This document shows positions 1 to 7,107 of a stretch of 9,927 nt of DNA, piece after piece. This DNA is from Bacteroidota bacterium (GTDB lineage Bacteria; Bacteroidota; Ignavibacteria; Ignavibacteriales; Melioribacteraceae). The stretch spans positions 1 to 9,927 of the forward strand of contig JAMCSN010000030.1 of assembly GCA_023381535.1 (NCBI GenBank). Reading direction: 5' to 3'. A program made the position numbers and the translations under genes. Below the pieces are notes generated by a model. It worked only from the letters and a program-made list of their open reading frames with translations, made no database searches and was not told where the DNA came from. Each line of letters begins with the position of its first letter. Within the stretch, counting starts at the first letter, position 1.

Positions 1-1544
1 ATCGTGCCGGTTTTATCGAAGACTATCATTTCCACAGAAGCAAGTTTTTCAATCGTGTGTGTGTTCTTGAGATAAAATTTATTTCTTCCGAAAATCCTCA
101 ATGTGTTTCCCAATGTAAATGGAGTTGAAAGCGCTAGAGCGCAAGGGCATGCAATGATCAGCACAGCTGTGAATGCATCGAATGCAGTGTTATAGTTCGG
201 CAGCCAGTACAAACCGGCGGCAACGGCAATCGCTGTAACCGCAAATGTAAAATGTTTGCTGATGGTGTTTGCGAGCGAAGTAATTCTTGATTCCCGTTCC
301 TCGTGGAAAGCTTTATTGTTCCATAGCTGCGTGAGATAACTTTGAGAAACATCTTTTACGGTTTCAACTTCAACTGCGCTGCCGATTTGTTTTCCGCCGG
401 CATAAATCATTTCACCATTTTTAAGATGAACCGGAATTGATTCGCCTGTAACGAAACCGTAATCAATATTTGCTTCACCTTTAATCAAAACTGCGTCGGC
501 AGGGATTAATTCGTTGTTCCGTATAATTAATCTGTTTCCAACAGCCAGTTTCTCAACGGGGATTGTGGTTTCTCTACCGTCTTTGCGAATAGTGACAGCT
601 ATGGGGAAATATGATTTGTAATTACGCTCGAAGTTAAGAGTGTCGTAAGTTTTATTCTGAAACAATTTTCCGGCAAGAAGAAAAAATATAAGTCCGGAAA
701 GCGAATCGAGGTATCCTGCGCCATGAAAGAAAATTATTTCGGTCAGACTTCTAAAGAACAGTACAGAGATACCGAGAGCAATCGGAACATCAATGTTGAC
801 AATCTTTTTCTTCAATCCTTTCCACGCAGAAATAAAATAATCGCTGCTGCTGAAAAAGAAAACCGGAAGAGCCAGAACAATATTTATATAAGCGAAAAGA
901 TGTTTAAGATTTTCTTGCTCGCTCAACGAGACAGAAAGATATTCCGGAAAGCTTAGAAGCATAATGTTGCCGAAGCAGAAACCGGCAACGCCAATTTTGT
1001 AATAAAGTTTTTTGTATTCGCTCTTTGATTTTTCTTCATTCTTCTCTTCCAAGTTGAGCTGTGGTTCATACCCGATTGAATCCAGCAGCTCAACAATCTT
1101 CCGAAGCGAAGTTTTGCTTTCAAGAAATTGCAGATAAATTTTTTTCTGAAGGAAATTTACTTTTGAAGAAACAATTCCATCGTCAAGTTTGTAAAGGTTT
1201 TCGAGAATCCAGATGCACGAACTGCAATGCATCTGCGGGATTTCGAAAGTGATTGTGGTTTTCTCGCCGTTGGTGAAATCAATCAGTTTATGTTTTAAGT
1301 CGGGGTCGTTTAAGAAATCATAATTTCTTTTGATGTGATGTTTACGGCTGACGCCGGGAGTTTGATCGATCGCATAGTAATCGCAAAGATTACTTTCGTT
1401 TAGGATTTGATAAACTGTCATGCATCCATTGCAGCAAAAAAAATTTTCGCCAATAGAAATGGAATCATCTTGGCACTCATCGCCGCAATGATAACACAAA
1501 AGTTTGGAGTCTATTTTCCTTTCTAGAATTTCTAATTGTTCCAA
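1..1544 (-). CDS. ccoI: CcoI/FixI-type copper-translocating P1B ATPase (3' end outside window)
   Basis: This is a membrane ATPase of the heavy-metal P1B class. Family members of the CcoI/FixI type move copper across the inner membrane for cbb3-type cytochrome oxidase assembly. The reading frame is open from 1544 to the window edge (514 codons). Near the N-terminus is a Cys-rich region (CYHCG, then CCNGC) typical of the extra metal-binding domain of CcoI. Next is an HMA-like domain with MHCSSC at residues 105-110, followed by hydrophobic segments. TGES is at 366-369 (actuator domain), CPC at 466-468 in a CPCALALSTP context (transmembrane metal site), and DKTGT at 510-514 (phosphorylated Asp510). 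The ATP-binding domain and C-terminus are missing only because the window ends. An in-frame TAA at 1553-1551 limits the start. TTG at 1544 is the first plausible start before the Cys-rich domain, but no clear Shine-Dalgarno is visible, and TTG at 1499 is an alternative. The cbb3 oxidase role is inference, since no oxidase genes are in view. Confidence 0.92.
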   Translation of the reverse strand, partial: MEQLEILERKIDSKLLCYHCGDECQDDSISIGENFFCCNGCMTVYQILNESNLCDYYAIDQTPGVSRKHHIKRNYDFLNDPDLKHKLIDFTNGEKTTITFEIPQMHCSSCIWILENLYKLDDGIVSSKVNFLQKKIYLQFLESKTSLRKIVELLDSIGYEPQLNLEEKNEEKSKSEYKKLYYKIGVAGFCFGNIMLLSFPEYLSVSLSEQENLKHLFAYINIVLALPVFFFSSSDYFISAWKGLKKKIVNIDVPIALGISVLFFRSLTEIIFFHGAGYLDSLSGLIFFLLAGKLFQNKTYDTLNFERNYKSYFPIAVTIRKDGRETTIPVEKLAVGNRLIIRNNELIPADAVLIKGEANIDYGFVTGESIPVHLKNGEMIYAGGKQIGSAVEVETVKDVSQSYLTQLWNNKAFHEERESRITSLANTISKHFTFAVTAIAVAAGLYWLPNYNTAFDAFTAVLIIACPCALALSTPFTLGNTLRIFGRNKFYLKNTHTIEKLASVEMIVFDKTGT

Positions 1545-1580
1545 GTGAATTTAAATTAATGACCGGAAAGAATTCCGATT

Positions 1581-1588
1581 CAAAGTTA
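1581..1588 (-). promoter_or_regulatory. Candidate Bacteroidota-type -7 promoter element for the ATPase gene
   Basis: Read on the minus strand, this is TAACTTTG, a full match to the TAnnTTTG -7 consensus of Bacteroidota primary sigma factors. It lies 36 bases before the proposed TTG start, so the leader would be short. No convincing upstream TTG (-33) element is visible. The short inverted repeat GATTC-N9-GAATC (1577-1595) spans the element and could be an operator. That last point is speculative. Confidence 0.4.
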
Positions 1589-1700
1589 AAGAATCCCCGA
1601 CACATTATCGACTTATTCCCCATGAAAATATTTTTCGAACCGATACAAAAATCCGATTATCAAAAACGCGGTTCGTTTTTCTGATTTCATCGATTTGTCT

Positions 1701-1708
1701 TAACTTTG
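1701..1708 (+). promoter_or_regulatory. Candidate Bacteroidota-type -7 promoter element for the dehydrogenase gene
   Basis: The sequence TAACTTTG matches TAnnTTTG completely and lies 31 bases before the GTG start of the dehydrogenase. It is the same octamer found in the opposite orientation upstream of the ATPase gene, so the two genes appear to have divergent promoters about 110 bases apart. The -33 region is T-rich but lacks a clear TTTG. Confidence 0.45.
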
Positions 1709-1739
1709 CAGCACTATTGAAAAATTTTGTGAGGTTGAT

Positions 1740-2516
1740 GTGGCATCGTTAAAAAATAAAAACGTTTTCATTACCGGCGTTACTTCCGGCATTGGTAAAT
1801 CATGCGCTTACGCATTTGCAGCGGAAGGCGCAAACCTGATAATCAGCGCGCGAAGACTTTCATTGGTAGAGCAAATCGGTAAAGACATCAGAAATAAATT
1901 CGGCGTGAAGGTGCACACTATTAAACTTGATGTGCAGAATAAAACCGAAGTTGATAATTCAATCAAATCTCTACCGGAAGAATTTAAGAAGATTGATATC
2001 CTTGTAAACAATGCCGGACTCGGAATTGGTCTCGATAAATTTTATGACGATAATCCCGAAGGATGGGAAGCGATGATCGACACGAACGTTAAAGGATTGT
2101 TGTACGTAACTCATGCGGTTGTAAAAGGAATGGTTGAACGAGAGAGCGGTCACATAATTAACATCGGTTCGCTAGCCGGACACGAAGCATATCCGAAAGG
2201 CGCGGTTTACTGCGCAACAAAATTTGCCGTTGATGCGATTACAAAATCTTTGCGCATGGACCTTGTCGAAAAACATATTCGCGTCAGCACAATCGATCCC
2301 GGCATGGTTGAAACTAATTTCAGCATGATAAGATTCCGCGGTGATGCAGAGAAAGCAAAGAACGTTTATAAAGGTGTTGACCCGTTGACCGGAGACGATA
2401 TTGCAGATGCTGTTGTTTTCTGCGCGAGCCGACCGGCAAACGTGAATATTGCCGAGATGCTGATTCTTGCCGGAACTCAAGCTTCAGCAATGGTAGTTCA
2501 TCGCGAGAATCAATAA
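1740..2516 (+). CDS. Short-chain dehydrogenase/reductase, YdfG-like, probably NADP-dependent
   Basis: This 258-residue cytosolic oxidoreductase is a classical SDR of normal length. The Rossmann cofactor motif TGVTSGIG is at residues 12-19, NNAG at 90-93, and the catalytic tetrad is Asn116, Ser144, Tyr157 and Lys161 (YCATK context), with the PG motif at 187-188. The ARR at 37-39, just after the second beta strand, suggests a preference for NADP(H). The closest family resemblance is to YdfG-type 3-hydroxy acid/serine dehydrogenases, but the substrate cannot be read from sequence. The start is GTG at 1740, supported by GAGG at 1731-1734 with a 5-base spacer. An out-of-frame ATG at 1738 overlaps it and opens only four codons. 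No hydrophobic leader is present. The gene appears monocistronic. Confidence 0.93.
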   Translation: MASLKNKNVFITGVTSGIGKSCAYAFAAEGANLIISARRLSLVEQIGKDIRNKFGVKVHTIKLDVQNKTEVDNSIKSLPEEFKKIDILVNNAGLGIGLDKFYDDNPEGWEAMIDTNVKGLLYVTHAVVKGMVERESGHIINIGSLAGHEAYPKGAVYCATKFAVDAITKSLRMDLVEKHIRVSTIDPGMVETNFSMIRFRGDAEKAKNVYKGVDPLTGDDIADAVVFCASRPANVNIAEMLILAGTQASAMVVHRENQ

Positions 2517-2615
2517 AAAATTACGGTGTTGCAAAATTAAATTGCAAATCAGCTGATTACGATTAAAATGAAATTCTGACCATTTTTCCGTATCTTTCGG
2601 TAGAGAATTTCCCGC

Positions 2616-2623
2616 TAAGTTTG
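2616..2623 (+). promoter_or_regulatory. Candidate Bacteroidota-type -7 promoter element for the small gene
   Basis: TAAGTTTG matches the TAnnTTTG consensus completely and lies 49 bases before the ATG of the 78-codon gene. A TTTC at 2595-2598 might act as a weak -33 element, but at 17 bases its spacing is a little short. TATCTTTC at 2591-2598 is a seven-of-eight alternative. Confidence 0.4.
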
Positions 2624-2660
2624 TTCTACTTTTATCTTCTAATCTAATTCCAGAAACCAA

Positions 2661-2668
2661 TAGGAGGT
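2661..2668 (+). promoter_or_regulatory. Strong Shine-Dalgarno of the small gene
   Basis: The sequence TAGGAGGT is a near-complete anti-16S complement, 4 bases before the ATG at 2673. It is the strongest ribosome binding site in the window, where most genes have weak or unclear ones. It is the main reason to accept the short reading frame behind it as a gene. Confidence 0.75.
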
Positions 2669-2672
2669 ACAG

Positions 2673-2909
2673 ATGAGCGTACAACCTATTACTGATCGCA
2701 GAAAAAAGCTTGGGTGGTCAAATCATCCTCGCAATAGTCAACCGCGGAGTGAACCGAATGACGCAACAGCAAGCACTCTTACGTTTGTTTCAGATTTTGT
2801 GTCGCCGGTAGATCAAATTCCGCAAGCCGATTATTCGCTAAGACGAACGTATGTTGATGAAAAAAAGAAAAGACCGCTCCGCTACACTTCAGAGAATTGG
2901 ATAGGGTAA
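2673..2909 (+). CDS. Small hypothetical protein of 78 residues
   Basis: I do not recognise this protein. It is hydrophilic, rich in Arg, Lys, Ser and Pro, and has no signal peptide, membrane segment, Cys pair or obvious catalytic motif. The N-terminal half (residues 1-32) looks low in order-promoting residues. A slightly more hydrophobic stretch (TLTFVSDFVSPV) lies at about 35-46, and a basic KKKRPLR patch lies near the C-terminus. Reality as a gene rests on context: a very strong Shine-Dalgarno, a candidate promoter about 50 bases upstream, and a strong intrinsic terminator downstream, together giving a self-contained transcription unit. It is not obviously linked to its neighbours. Function unknown; a small nucleic-acid-associated or regulatory protein would fit the composition but is a guess. 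Confidence 0.7.
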   Translation: MSVQPITDRRKKLGWSNHPRNSQPRSEPNDATASTLTFVSDFVSPVDQIPQADYSLRRTYVDEKKKRPLRYTSENWIG

Positions 2910-3038
2910 CCGAAGAGATGTTTAAGTTTGATTACCGCTATTGCCAACCGAAGTAACAATCCCGCAAGAAGGAAAAGAGAAGAGTATATAATTTTTTTTG
3001 AAAAAGATCATTTCAAAATTGTCTGTGAATTGGAATTT

Positions 3039-3078
3039 AAACCGTTCCGTCGTTCAAAGACGGAACGGTTTTTGTTTT
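3039..3078 (+). terminator. Intrinsic terminator after the small gene
   Basis: A perfect 13-base-pair stem (arms 3039-3051 and 3059-3071) encloses the 7-base loop GTTCAAA and is followed by a T-rich tail TTGTTTT. The tail is on the plus strand, so the terminator serves the 78-codon gene, with a 3' untranslated region of about 130 bases. The convergent yciO gene would read the same stem from the other side, but there the tail is only TTTAAATT, so termination in that direction is less certain. Confidence 0.9.
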
Positions 3079-3119
3079 CACACTATAGATTAATGAAATG
3101 ATCCTTTCTAAGGACTACA

Positions 3120-3737
3120 TCATGATGTCATGAACATGCTTACGTCACCGGCGCCGTGGCGGATAACCGTAGGTTCTTCGTCGCTCAAATCAACAATGCT
3201 CGAAGGTTCGCCTTCAAGCGCACCGGCGGCAAGCATCAGATCCACCTGCGAGTTAAAAATTGTCTGAATCTCAGAAGGATCAAACAAAAGTTCTCCTTTG
3301 CGGGTTGTAACGCTTGTGCTGACTATCGGATTGCCTAATTCTTTTGTCAATGTAAGCGCAATTTGATTGTTTGGTATCCGGATACCAACCGTGCGTCGCT
3401 TCGTCCATAATTTTTTTGGAACTTCACGCGCGGCGGGTAAAACAAAAGTGTAAGGACCTGGCAAAAGTTTTCGCATCGTTTTGTAAGCGTAATCGGAAAC
3501 CTTTGCGTATTTAGAAATGTCTTTCAAATCGGGACAAATGAAACTGAAAAGTTTTGTTCCGGCATCTTGCTTGATTGTGTAAATTCTTTCCAGCGCTTCT
3601 TTGTTGTAGATGTCGCAACCAAATCCATAAACGGTATCTGTGGGATAAATAATTACACCGCCGCTCTTCAGTACTTCAACGGCTTTAGTTATAAAACGCA
3701 ATTGCGGTGTAATGGGGTGTAATTCATAATATTCCAT
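3120..3737 (-). CDS. yciO: YciO-family protein (TsaC/Sua5 fold)
   Basis: This 205-residue protein has the single-domain YrdC fold. Visible family motifs are YPTDTVYGFGCD at 31-42, LPGPYTFVLP at 92-101, GIRIPN at 118-123, STS at 140-142, PSSIVDLS at 178-185 and VIRHGAGD at 191-198. TsaC/Sua5 proteins make threonylcarbamoyl-adenylate for tRNA t6A37. Length, the absence of a Sua5 C-terminal domain and the replacement of the TsaC KRP motif by KQD (56-58) place this one nearer to E. coli YciO, whose in vivo role is less certain. It should therefore not be assumed to be the t6A enzyme. The start is ATG at 3737, supported by AAGGAG (3749-3744) with a 6-base spacer. It is convergent with the small gene and divergent from the transporter gene. 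Confidence 0.88.
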   Translation of the reverse strand: MEYYELHPITPQLRFITKAVEVLKSGGVIIYPTDTVYGFGCDIYNKEALERIYTIKQDAGTKLFSFICPDLKDISKYAKVSDYAYKTMRKLLPGPYTFVLPAAREVPKKLWTKRRTVGIRIPNNQIALTLTKELGNPIVSTSVTTRKGELLFDPSEIQTIFNSQVDLMLAAGALEGEPSSIVDLSDEEPTVIRHGAGDVSMFMTS

Positions 3738-3921
3738 TGAAAGCTCCTTCCTTAAAAGATTAATGAATATTATGTTGATTGTACAGCGTAAGACCTCTAG
3801 AAGTTCTGTATTTGGTGAGAGTCAAAAATTTCTACCTAAAGCAATGAACTTCTGATCAAATAGTCAACAAAATTTTATAGGATTTTTTAATCGAGTTAGT
3901 GAAATTGCAGCAACAAATTTT

Positions 3922-5106
3922 ATGCAAATGCTAAAATTCCAAAAAATTTCCCGCCAAGTTGTGATTCTGGGTCTAATTAGCTTCTTTACCGATTTCGCCT
4001 CGGAGATGCTATACCCGATAACTCCAATTTTTTTAACTGCAGCACTCGGCGCGTCTATGTCGCTTGTCGGATTAATCGAAGGTATTGCGGAAGTAACCGC
4101 CGGATTTTTGAAAGGATATTTTGGCGCACTCTCGGATAAAATAGGCAAACGATCCGTCTTTGTTGTTGTCGGTTACAGTTTGGCGGGAGTTATAAAATCT
4201 TTGCCGGGAATAATTGTAACCATTCCATCCGTTATTTTTGCGCGCGTTATTGATAGAGTTGGAAAAGGAATTAGAACAGCGCCTCGCGATGCGCTGCTGG
4301 CAAGTTACGCCGATCCCGCCAGAGACGGGGCAAGAGGAAACACCGGCGCCGTTTTCGGATTTCACAGAGCAATGGATACGTTCGGCGCGGTTGCCGGACC
4401 ATTGAGCGCACTTTTATTATTGAATTTCTTCCCGGGAAAATACTCGTGGATTTATCTTATCGCTCTAATCCCATCAGTGTTTGCAATTGGATTTACGTTT
4501 GTAGTTAAAGATGCTAAAGTCAAAACAAAAACGAGCGGCAAAAAAAGTTATGCTCAATTTTGGAAATCTTCACCGCGAGAATATAAAATATTTCTTTTGT
4601 TATTCACTCTCTTTTCTTTGGTCAACAGCAGCGATGTTTTCTTGATTTTGAAATCGAAGCAAGTCGCGCATTCGGATATTACGGCAATCCTGGGTTACGT
4701 CTTTTACAATTTGATTTACGCGCTGTCGTCTTACCCGATAGGATTGGTTGCTGATAAGTTCGGCAAACGAAACGTGTTTATCGTTGGGCTGCTGATTTTT
4801 TCTTTTGTTTATTTTGGATTTGCCGCCAATCAAAATTTTCATTTCATCTGGATTCTGTTCGCATTCTACGGCATCTATGCAGCGGCAACCGAAGGTGTTT
4901 CCAAAGCATGGGTTTCTGATTTAGTGCCGGATGAATTTCGCGGCTCGGCAATTGGTTTGCTAACAATGCTATCAAGTTTTGCGATAATGTTCGGTTCATT
5001 CCTAACCGGAGTTTTGTGGGATAGTTTTGGCGCACAAGTCCCGTTTATTGTCAGTTCTGTTGTTTCTGTTTTTGTGGCGGTGCTGTTATTTATTTTTCGA
5101 CGGTGA
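3922..5106 (+). CDS. Major facilitator superfamily transporter
   Basis: This 394-residue integral inner-membrane protein has the usual 12-helix MFS length. Two copies of the MFS motif A loop are present, one per half: GALSDKIGKR at 68-77 and GLVADKFGKR at 274-283. A conserved DRVGKGIRTAPRDAL segment is at 111-125, and FFTDFASEMLYPITP lies in the first helix (21-35). A hydrophilic linker rich in Lys (about 196-222) separates the halves. The substrate cannot be told; related proteins are generally annotated as drug or metabolite effluxers, and neither neighbour suggests a substrate. The start is ATG 3922 or ATG 3928 two codons later; neither has a clear Shine-Dalgarno. No terminator is visible before the lipoprotein gene 81 bases downstream. 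Confidence 0.9.
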   Translation: MQMLKFQKISRQVVILGLISFFTDFASEMLYPITPIFLTAALGASMSLVGLIEGIAEVTAGFLKGYFGALSDKIGKRSVFVVVGYSLAGVIKSLPGIIVTIPSVIFARVIDRVGKGIRTAPRDALLASYADPARDGARGNTGAVFGFHRAMDTFGAVAGPLSALLLLNFFPGKYSWIYLIALIPSVFAIGFTFVVKDAKVKTKTSGKKSYAQFWKSSPREYKIFLLLFTLFSLVNSSDVFLILKSKQVAHSDITAILGYVFYNLIYALSSYPIGLVADKFGKRNVFIVGLLIFSFVYFGFAANQNFHFIWILFAFYGIYAAATEGVSKAWVSDLVPDEFRGSAIGLLTMLSSFAIMFGSFLTGVLWDSFGAQVPFIVSSVVSVFVAVLLFIFRR

Positions 5107-5187
5107 CGCATCGCAAAAATTTGTTGATAGTTACTTAAAGAAAATGTTTGTATGTTGTAATAGTTTCATCCAAAGAACAAAAGGAAC

Positions 5188-6291
5188 ATGAAAGGATTCC
5201 TTTTATCAATACTTGTTGCAGTTTTATTTCTCTTTAGCTGCTCTAAAGACAATCCGGTTGTTTCACCGCCGAATGATCAAAATCCCTTTCCACAAAATCC
5301 TTCTCTCAGTATTAAAGTTGATGCAAGGTTGGAACTGCTTGCCGCGATTCAGCATTTCACCGATTGGGCGGCACAGCGGCACACAAAATTTAATTTCCAA
5401 TACAAAAACGAAATTGATTCCTATTTCAAAAATTTCTCCGGGCACGCCGCCGTGTCATTATCGCAATCATTAACGAACAGCGGTTTTAGCTACGATGCAC
5501 CGCCGACTTTTGTATTGTATCATAGCGATCCCCCTGAGTTCAAACAATTGTATCCTTACTCATCTTACTTAATTCAACGAGCAGGAAGCGAAGCAAAGCT
5601 GAAAGAGTTTGCCGATCAGATACGAAGCTTTGCAAACGCCAGCAACTTTATGGACTTCTACAATTCTCATAAGCAGTTCTACACCGACATCGAGAACAGC
5701 ATCAAAGGAACAATTGGCGATACGGATTACGTTAAAATTTTGGAGAACTATTACGGAGTGAAAAAAGCCGGGTACAATATTACGCCGGTTCCATTGTTTC
5801 ATTCCGGCGGATACGGCCCGCAAATTTCTACTACAGATGGCGAGCAAGTTTTTGATCTCTGCGGTCCGCAATCGGTTGTTAACAACAAACCGGCTTTCGG
5901 TACAAAAGATTATTTGCTCTATATTGTGCTGCATGAGTTCAGTCATTCGTTCGTAAATCCGATTACAGATAAGTATTCGACGGACATTGCAAAATCATCT
6001 TCACTCTTTTTGCCCATCAAAGATAAAATGCAGCAGCAAGCGTACGGCACCTGGCAGACTTGCGTGAACGAACATTTGGTTAGAGCCAACACCGCACGTT
6101 TTGCTGTGCTAATACGCGGCAAAAGTTATCATGACATGTATCTTCAATCGGAAATAAATAACGGATTCATTTACATCACAAAGTTGGATAGCTTGCTTCA
6201 GATTTACGAAAGCAAACGAGACGTTTACAAAACGTATGAAGACTTTTATCCGGAGTTCATAAAACTTTTCAATTCGCTCGCTCAGAAGTAG
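5188..6291 (+). CDS. DUF4932-like lipoprotein, predicted zinc metallopeptidase
   Basis: A 367-residue exported lipoprotein. The N-terminus is a lipoprotein signal peptide with a hydrophobic core at 4-16 and lipobox LFSC ending at Cys18. The following Ser-Lys-Asp and a Pro/Asn-rich linker to about residue 38 suggest a tethered mature protein. The body carries HEFSH at 249-253 (HExxH zinc signature) and a downstream NEH with Glu295, a layout like that of gluzincin peptidases. The motifs GFSYDAPPTFVLY (99-111), ENYYG (186-190) and GGYGP (207-211) resemble DUF4932 proteins as I recall them. Substrate and activity are unknown. AGGA (5182-5185) lies only 2 bases before the ATG, an unusually short spacing, but the signal peptide fixes the start near here. 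An independent transcript is likely but I see no perfect promoter match. Confidence 0.85.
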   Translation: MKGFLLSILVAVLFLFSCSKDNPVVSPPNDQNPFPQNPSLSIKVDARLELLAAIQHFTDWAAQRHTKFNFQYKNEIDSYFKNFSGHAAVSLSQSLTNSGFSYDAPPTFVLYHSDPPEFKQLYPYSSYLIQRAGSEAKLKEFADQIRSFANASNFMDFYNSHKQFYTDIENSIKGTIGDTDYVKILENYYGVKKAGYNITPVPLFHSGGYGPQISTTDGEQVFDLCGPQSVVNNKPAFGTKDYLLYIVLHEFSHSFVNPITDKYSTDIAKSSSLFLPIKDKMQQQAYGTWQTCVNEHLVRANTARFAVLIRGKSYHDMYLQSEINNGFIYITKLDSLLQIYESKRDVYKTYEDFYPEFIKLFNSLAQK

Positions 6292-6398
6292 CGCGTTTTC
6301 TACTAAAGATTAACTATTATTAATGAAATCAACCTTCGCAAGTTTTACTTCTCACACCTCTTTTTACTATTTTTCGATTGAATTTTGCTCGAGCTTTC

Positions 6399-7088
6399 AT
6401 GAAGAAAGATAAATTAGCAGTCGTTGCAGTTAGCGGTGGGATGGATAGCTGTGTCACCGCAGCGATTGCCGGCAACAAGTATAATCTTGCATTCATTCAT
6501 ATCAATTACGGTCAGCGTACAGAAAACAGAGAACTCAAAGCTTTTCATGAAATTGCAGACTACTACAAAGTTGATAAACGATTAGTAATTGACTTCAGCC
6601 ACTTCACAAAGATCGGCGGATCGTCGCTTACTGATAAATCGATTGAAGTTACAAAAGCCGATCTTGCCAATAAAGAGATCCCGAGTTCGTATGTTCCGTT
6701 TCGCAACGCAAATATTTTGAGCGCGTGTGTTAGTTGGGCAGAAGTTATCGGCGCTAATGCAATTTTTATCGGCGCTGTTTATGAAGACGCAAGCGGTTAT
6801 CCCGATTGTCGTCCAAAATTTTTTGAAGCGTTCGAAAAGATGGTTGATCTCGGTACTAAACCGGAAACGAAAATAAAAATTGAAACGCCGATCATTCATT
6901 TTTCCAAAGCTGAGATAGTAAAAAAAGGAATTGAACTTAAAGCGCCGTTACACTTAACGTGGTCGTGCTATCAAAATGAAGATGAAGCGTGCGGCGTGTG
7001 CGACAGCTGCGCTTTCCGTCTGCGCGGCTTTCAGCAAGCAGGCGTGGATGATCCGATACCGTATAAAACTAAACCGAAGTATTTTTAA
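6399..7088 (+). CDS. queC: 7-cyano-7-deazaguanine synthase QueC
   Basis: QueC converts 7-carboxy-7-deazaguanine to preQ0 using ammonia and ATP in the cytosol, as part of the queuosine pathway. From ATG 6399 the protein has 229 residues, normal for QueC. It shows the PP-loop ATP motif SGGMDS at 12-17, YGQR at 37-40, YVPFRN at 98-103 and SGYPDCR at 132-138. The four zinc-ligand cysteines are Cys190, Cys198, Cys201 and Cys204 (C-x7-C-x2-C-x2-C). The frame is open upstream to a TTG at 6378, but the ATG places the first strand and the PP-loop at the usual distance from the N-terminus. Shine-Dalgarno support is weak. queF, a later enzyme of the pathway, lies 2.7 kb downstream on the same strand, separated by a restriction-modification pair. 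Confidence 0.96.
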   Translation: MKKDKLAVVAVSGGMDSCVTAAIAGNKYNLAFIHINYGQRTENRELKAFHEIADYYKVDKRLVIDFSHFTKIGGSSLTDKSIEVTKADLANKEIPSSYVPFRNANILSACVSWAEVIGANAIFIGAVYEDASGYPDCRPKFFEAFEKMVDLGTKPETKIKIETPIIHFSKAEIVKKGIELKAPLHLTWSCYQNEDEACGVCDSCAFRLRGFQQAGVDDPIPYKTKPKYF

Positions 7089-7092
7089 CTTG

Positions 7093-7107
7093 TCCGCCTA
7101 TGGCGGA
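7093..7107. repeat. Perfect palindromic hairpin between queC and the methyltransferase gene
   Basis: TCCGCC-TAT-GGCGGA is a 6-base-pair GC-rich hairpin with a 3-base loop, starting 5 bases after the queC stop codon. No T-tract follows on either strand, so it is a poor intrinsic terminator. Short GC-rich palindromes of this look occur as dispersed intergenic repeats in many genomes, and it marks the left boundary of the restriction-modification pair. No second copy is present in this window. Confidence 0.7.

Noticed and set aside
723..956. Plus-strand reading frames within the copper ATPase region, such as 723-956 and 1061-1252.
   Set aside because: They are antisense to a well-supported ATPase frame and their translations show no family features.
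2529..2547. TTGCAA-N7-TTGCAA inverted repeat after the dehydrogenase gene, considered as a terminator.
   Set aside because: The stem is only 6 base pairs and AT-rich, with no T-tract after it.
2918..2956. A 12-codon reading frame (MFKFDYRYCQPK) just after the 78-codon gene.
   Set aside because: GAAGAG directly abuts the ATG, too close to serve as a ribosome binding site, and the frame is too short to support without conservation data.
6292..6398. Possible preQ1 riboswitch upstream of queC.
   Set aside because: I could not find the preQ1-I, -II or -III core sequences or pairing in this leader; only a weak TATTTTTC promoter-like octamer at 6368-6375 is seen.
6378..6398. TTG start extending QueC by seven residues.
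   Set aside because: ATG 6399 gives the normal distance to the PP-loop, and the extra residues resemble no QueC N-terminus I know.
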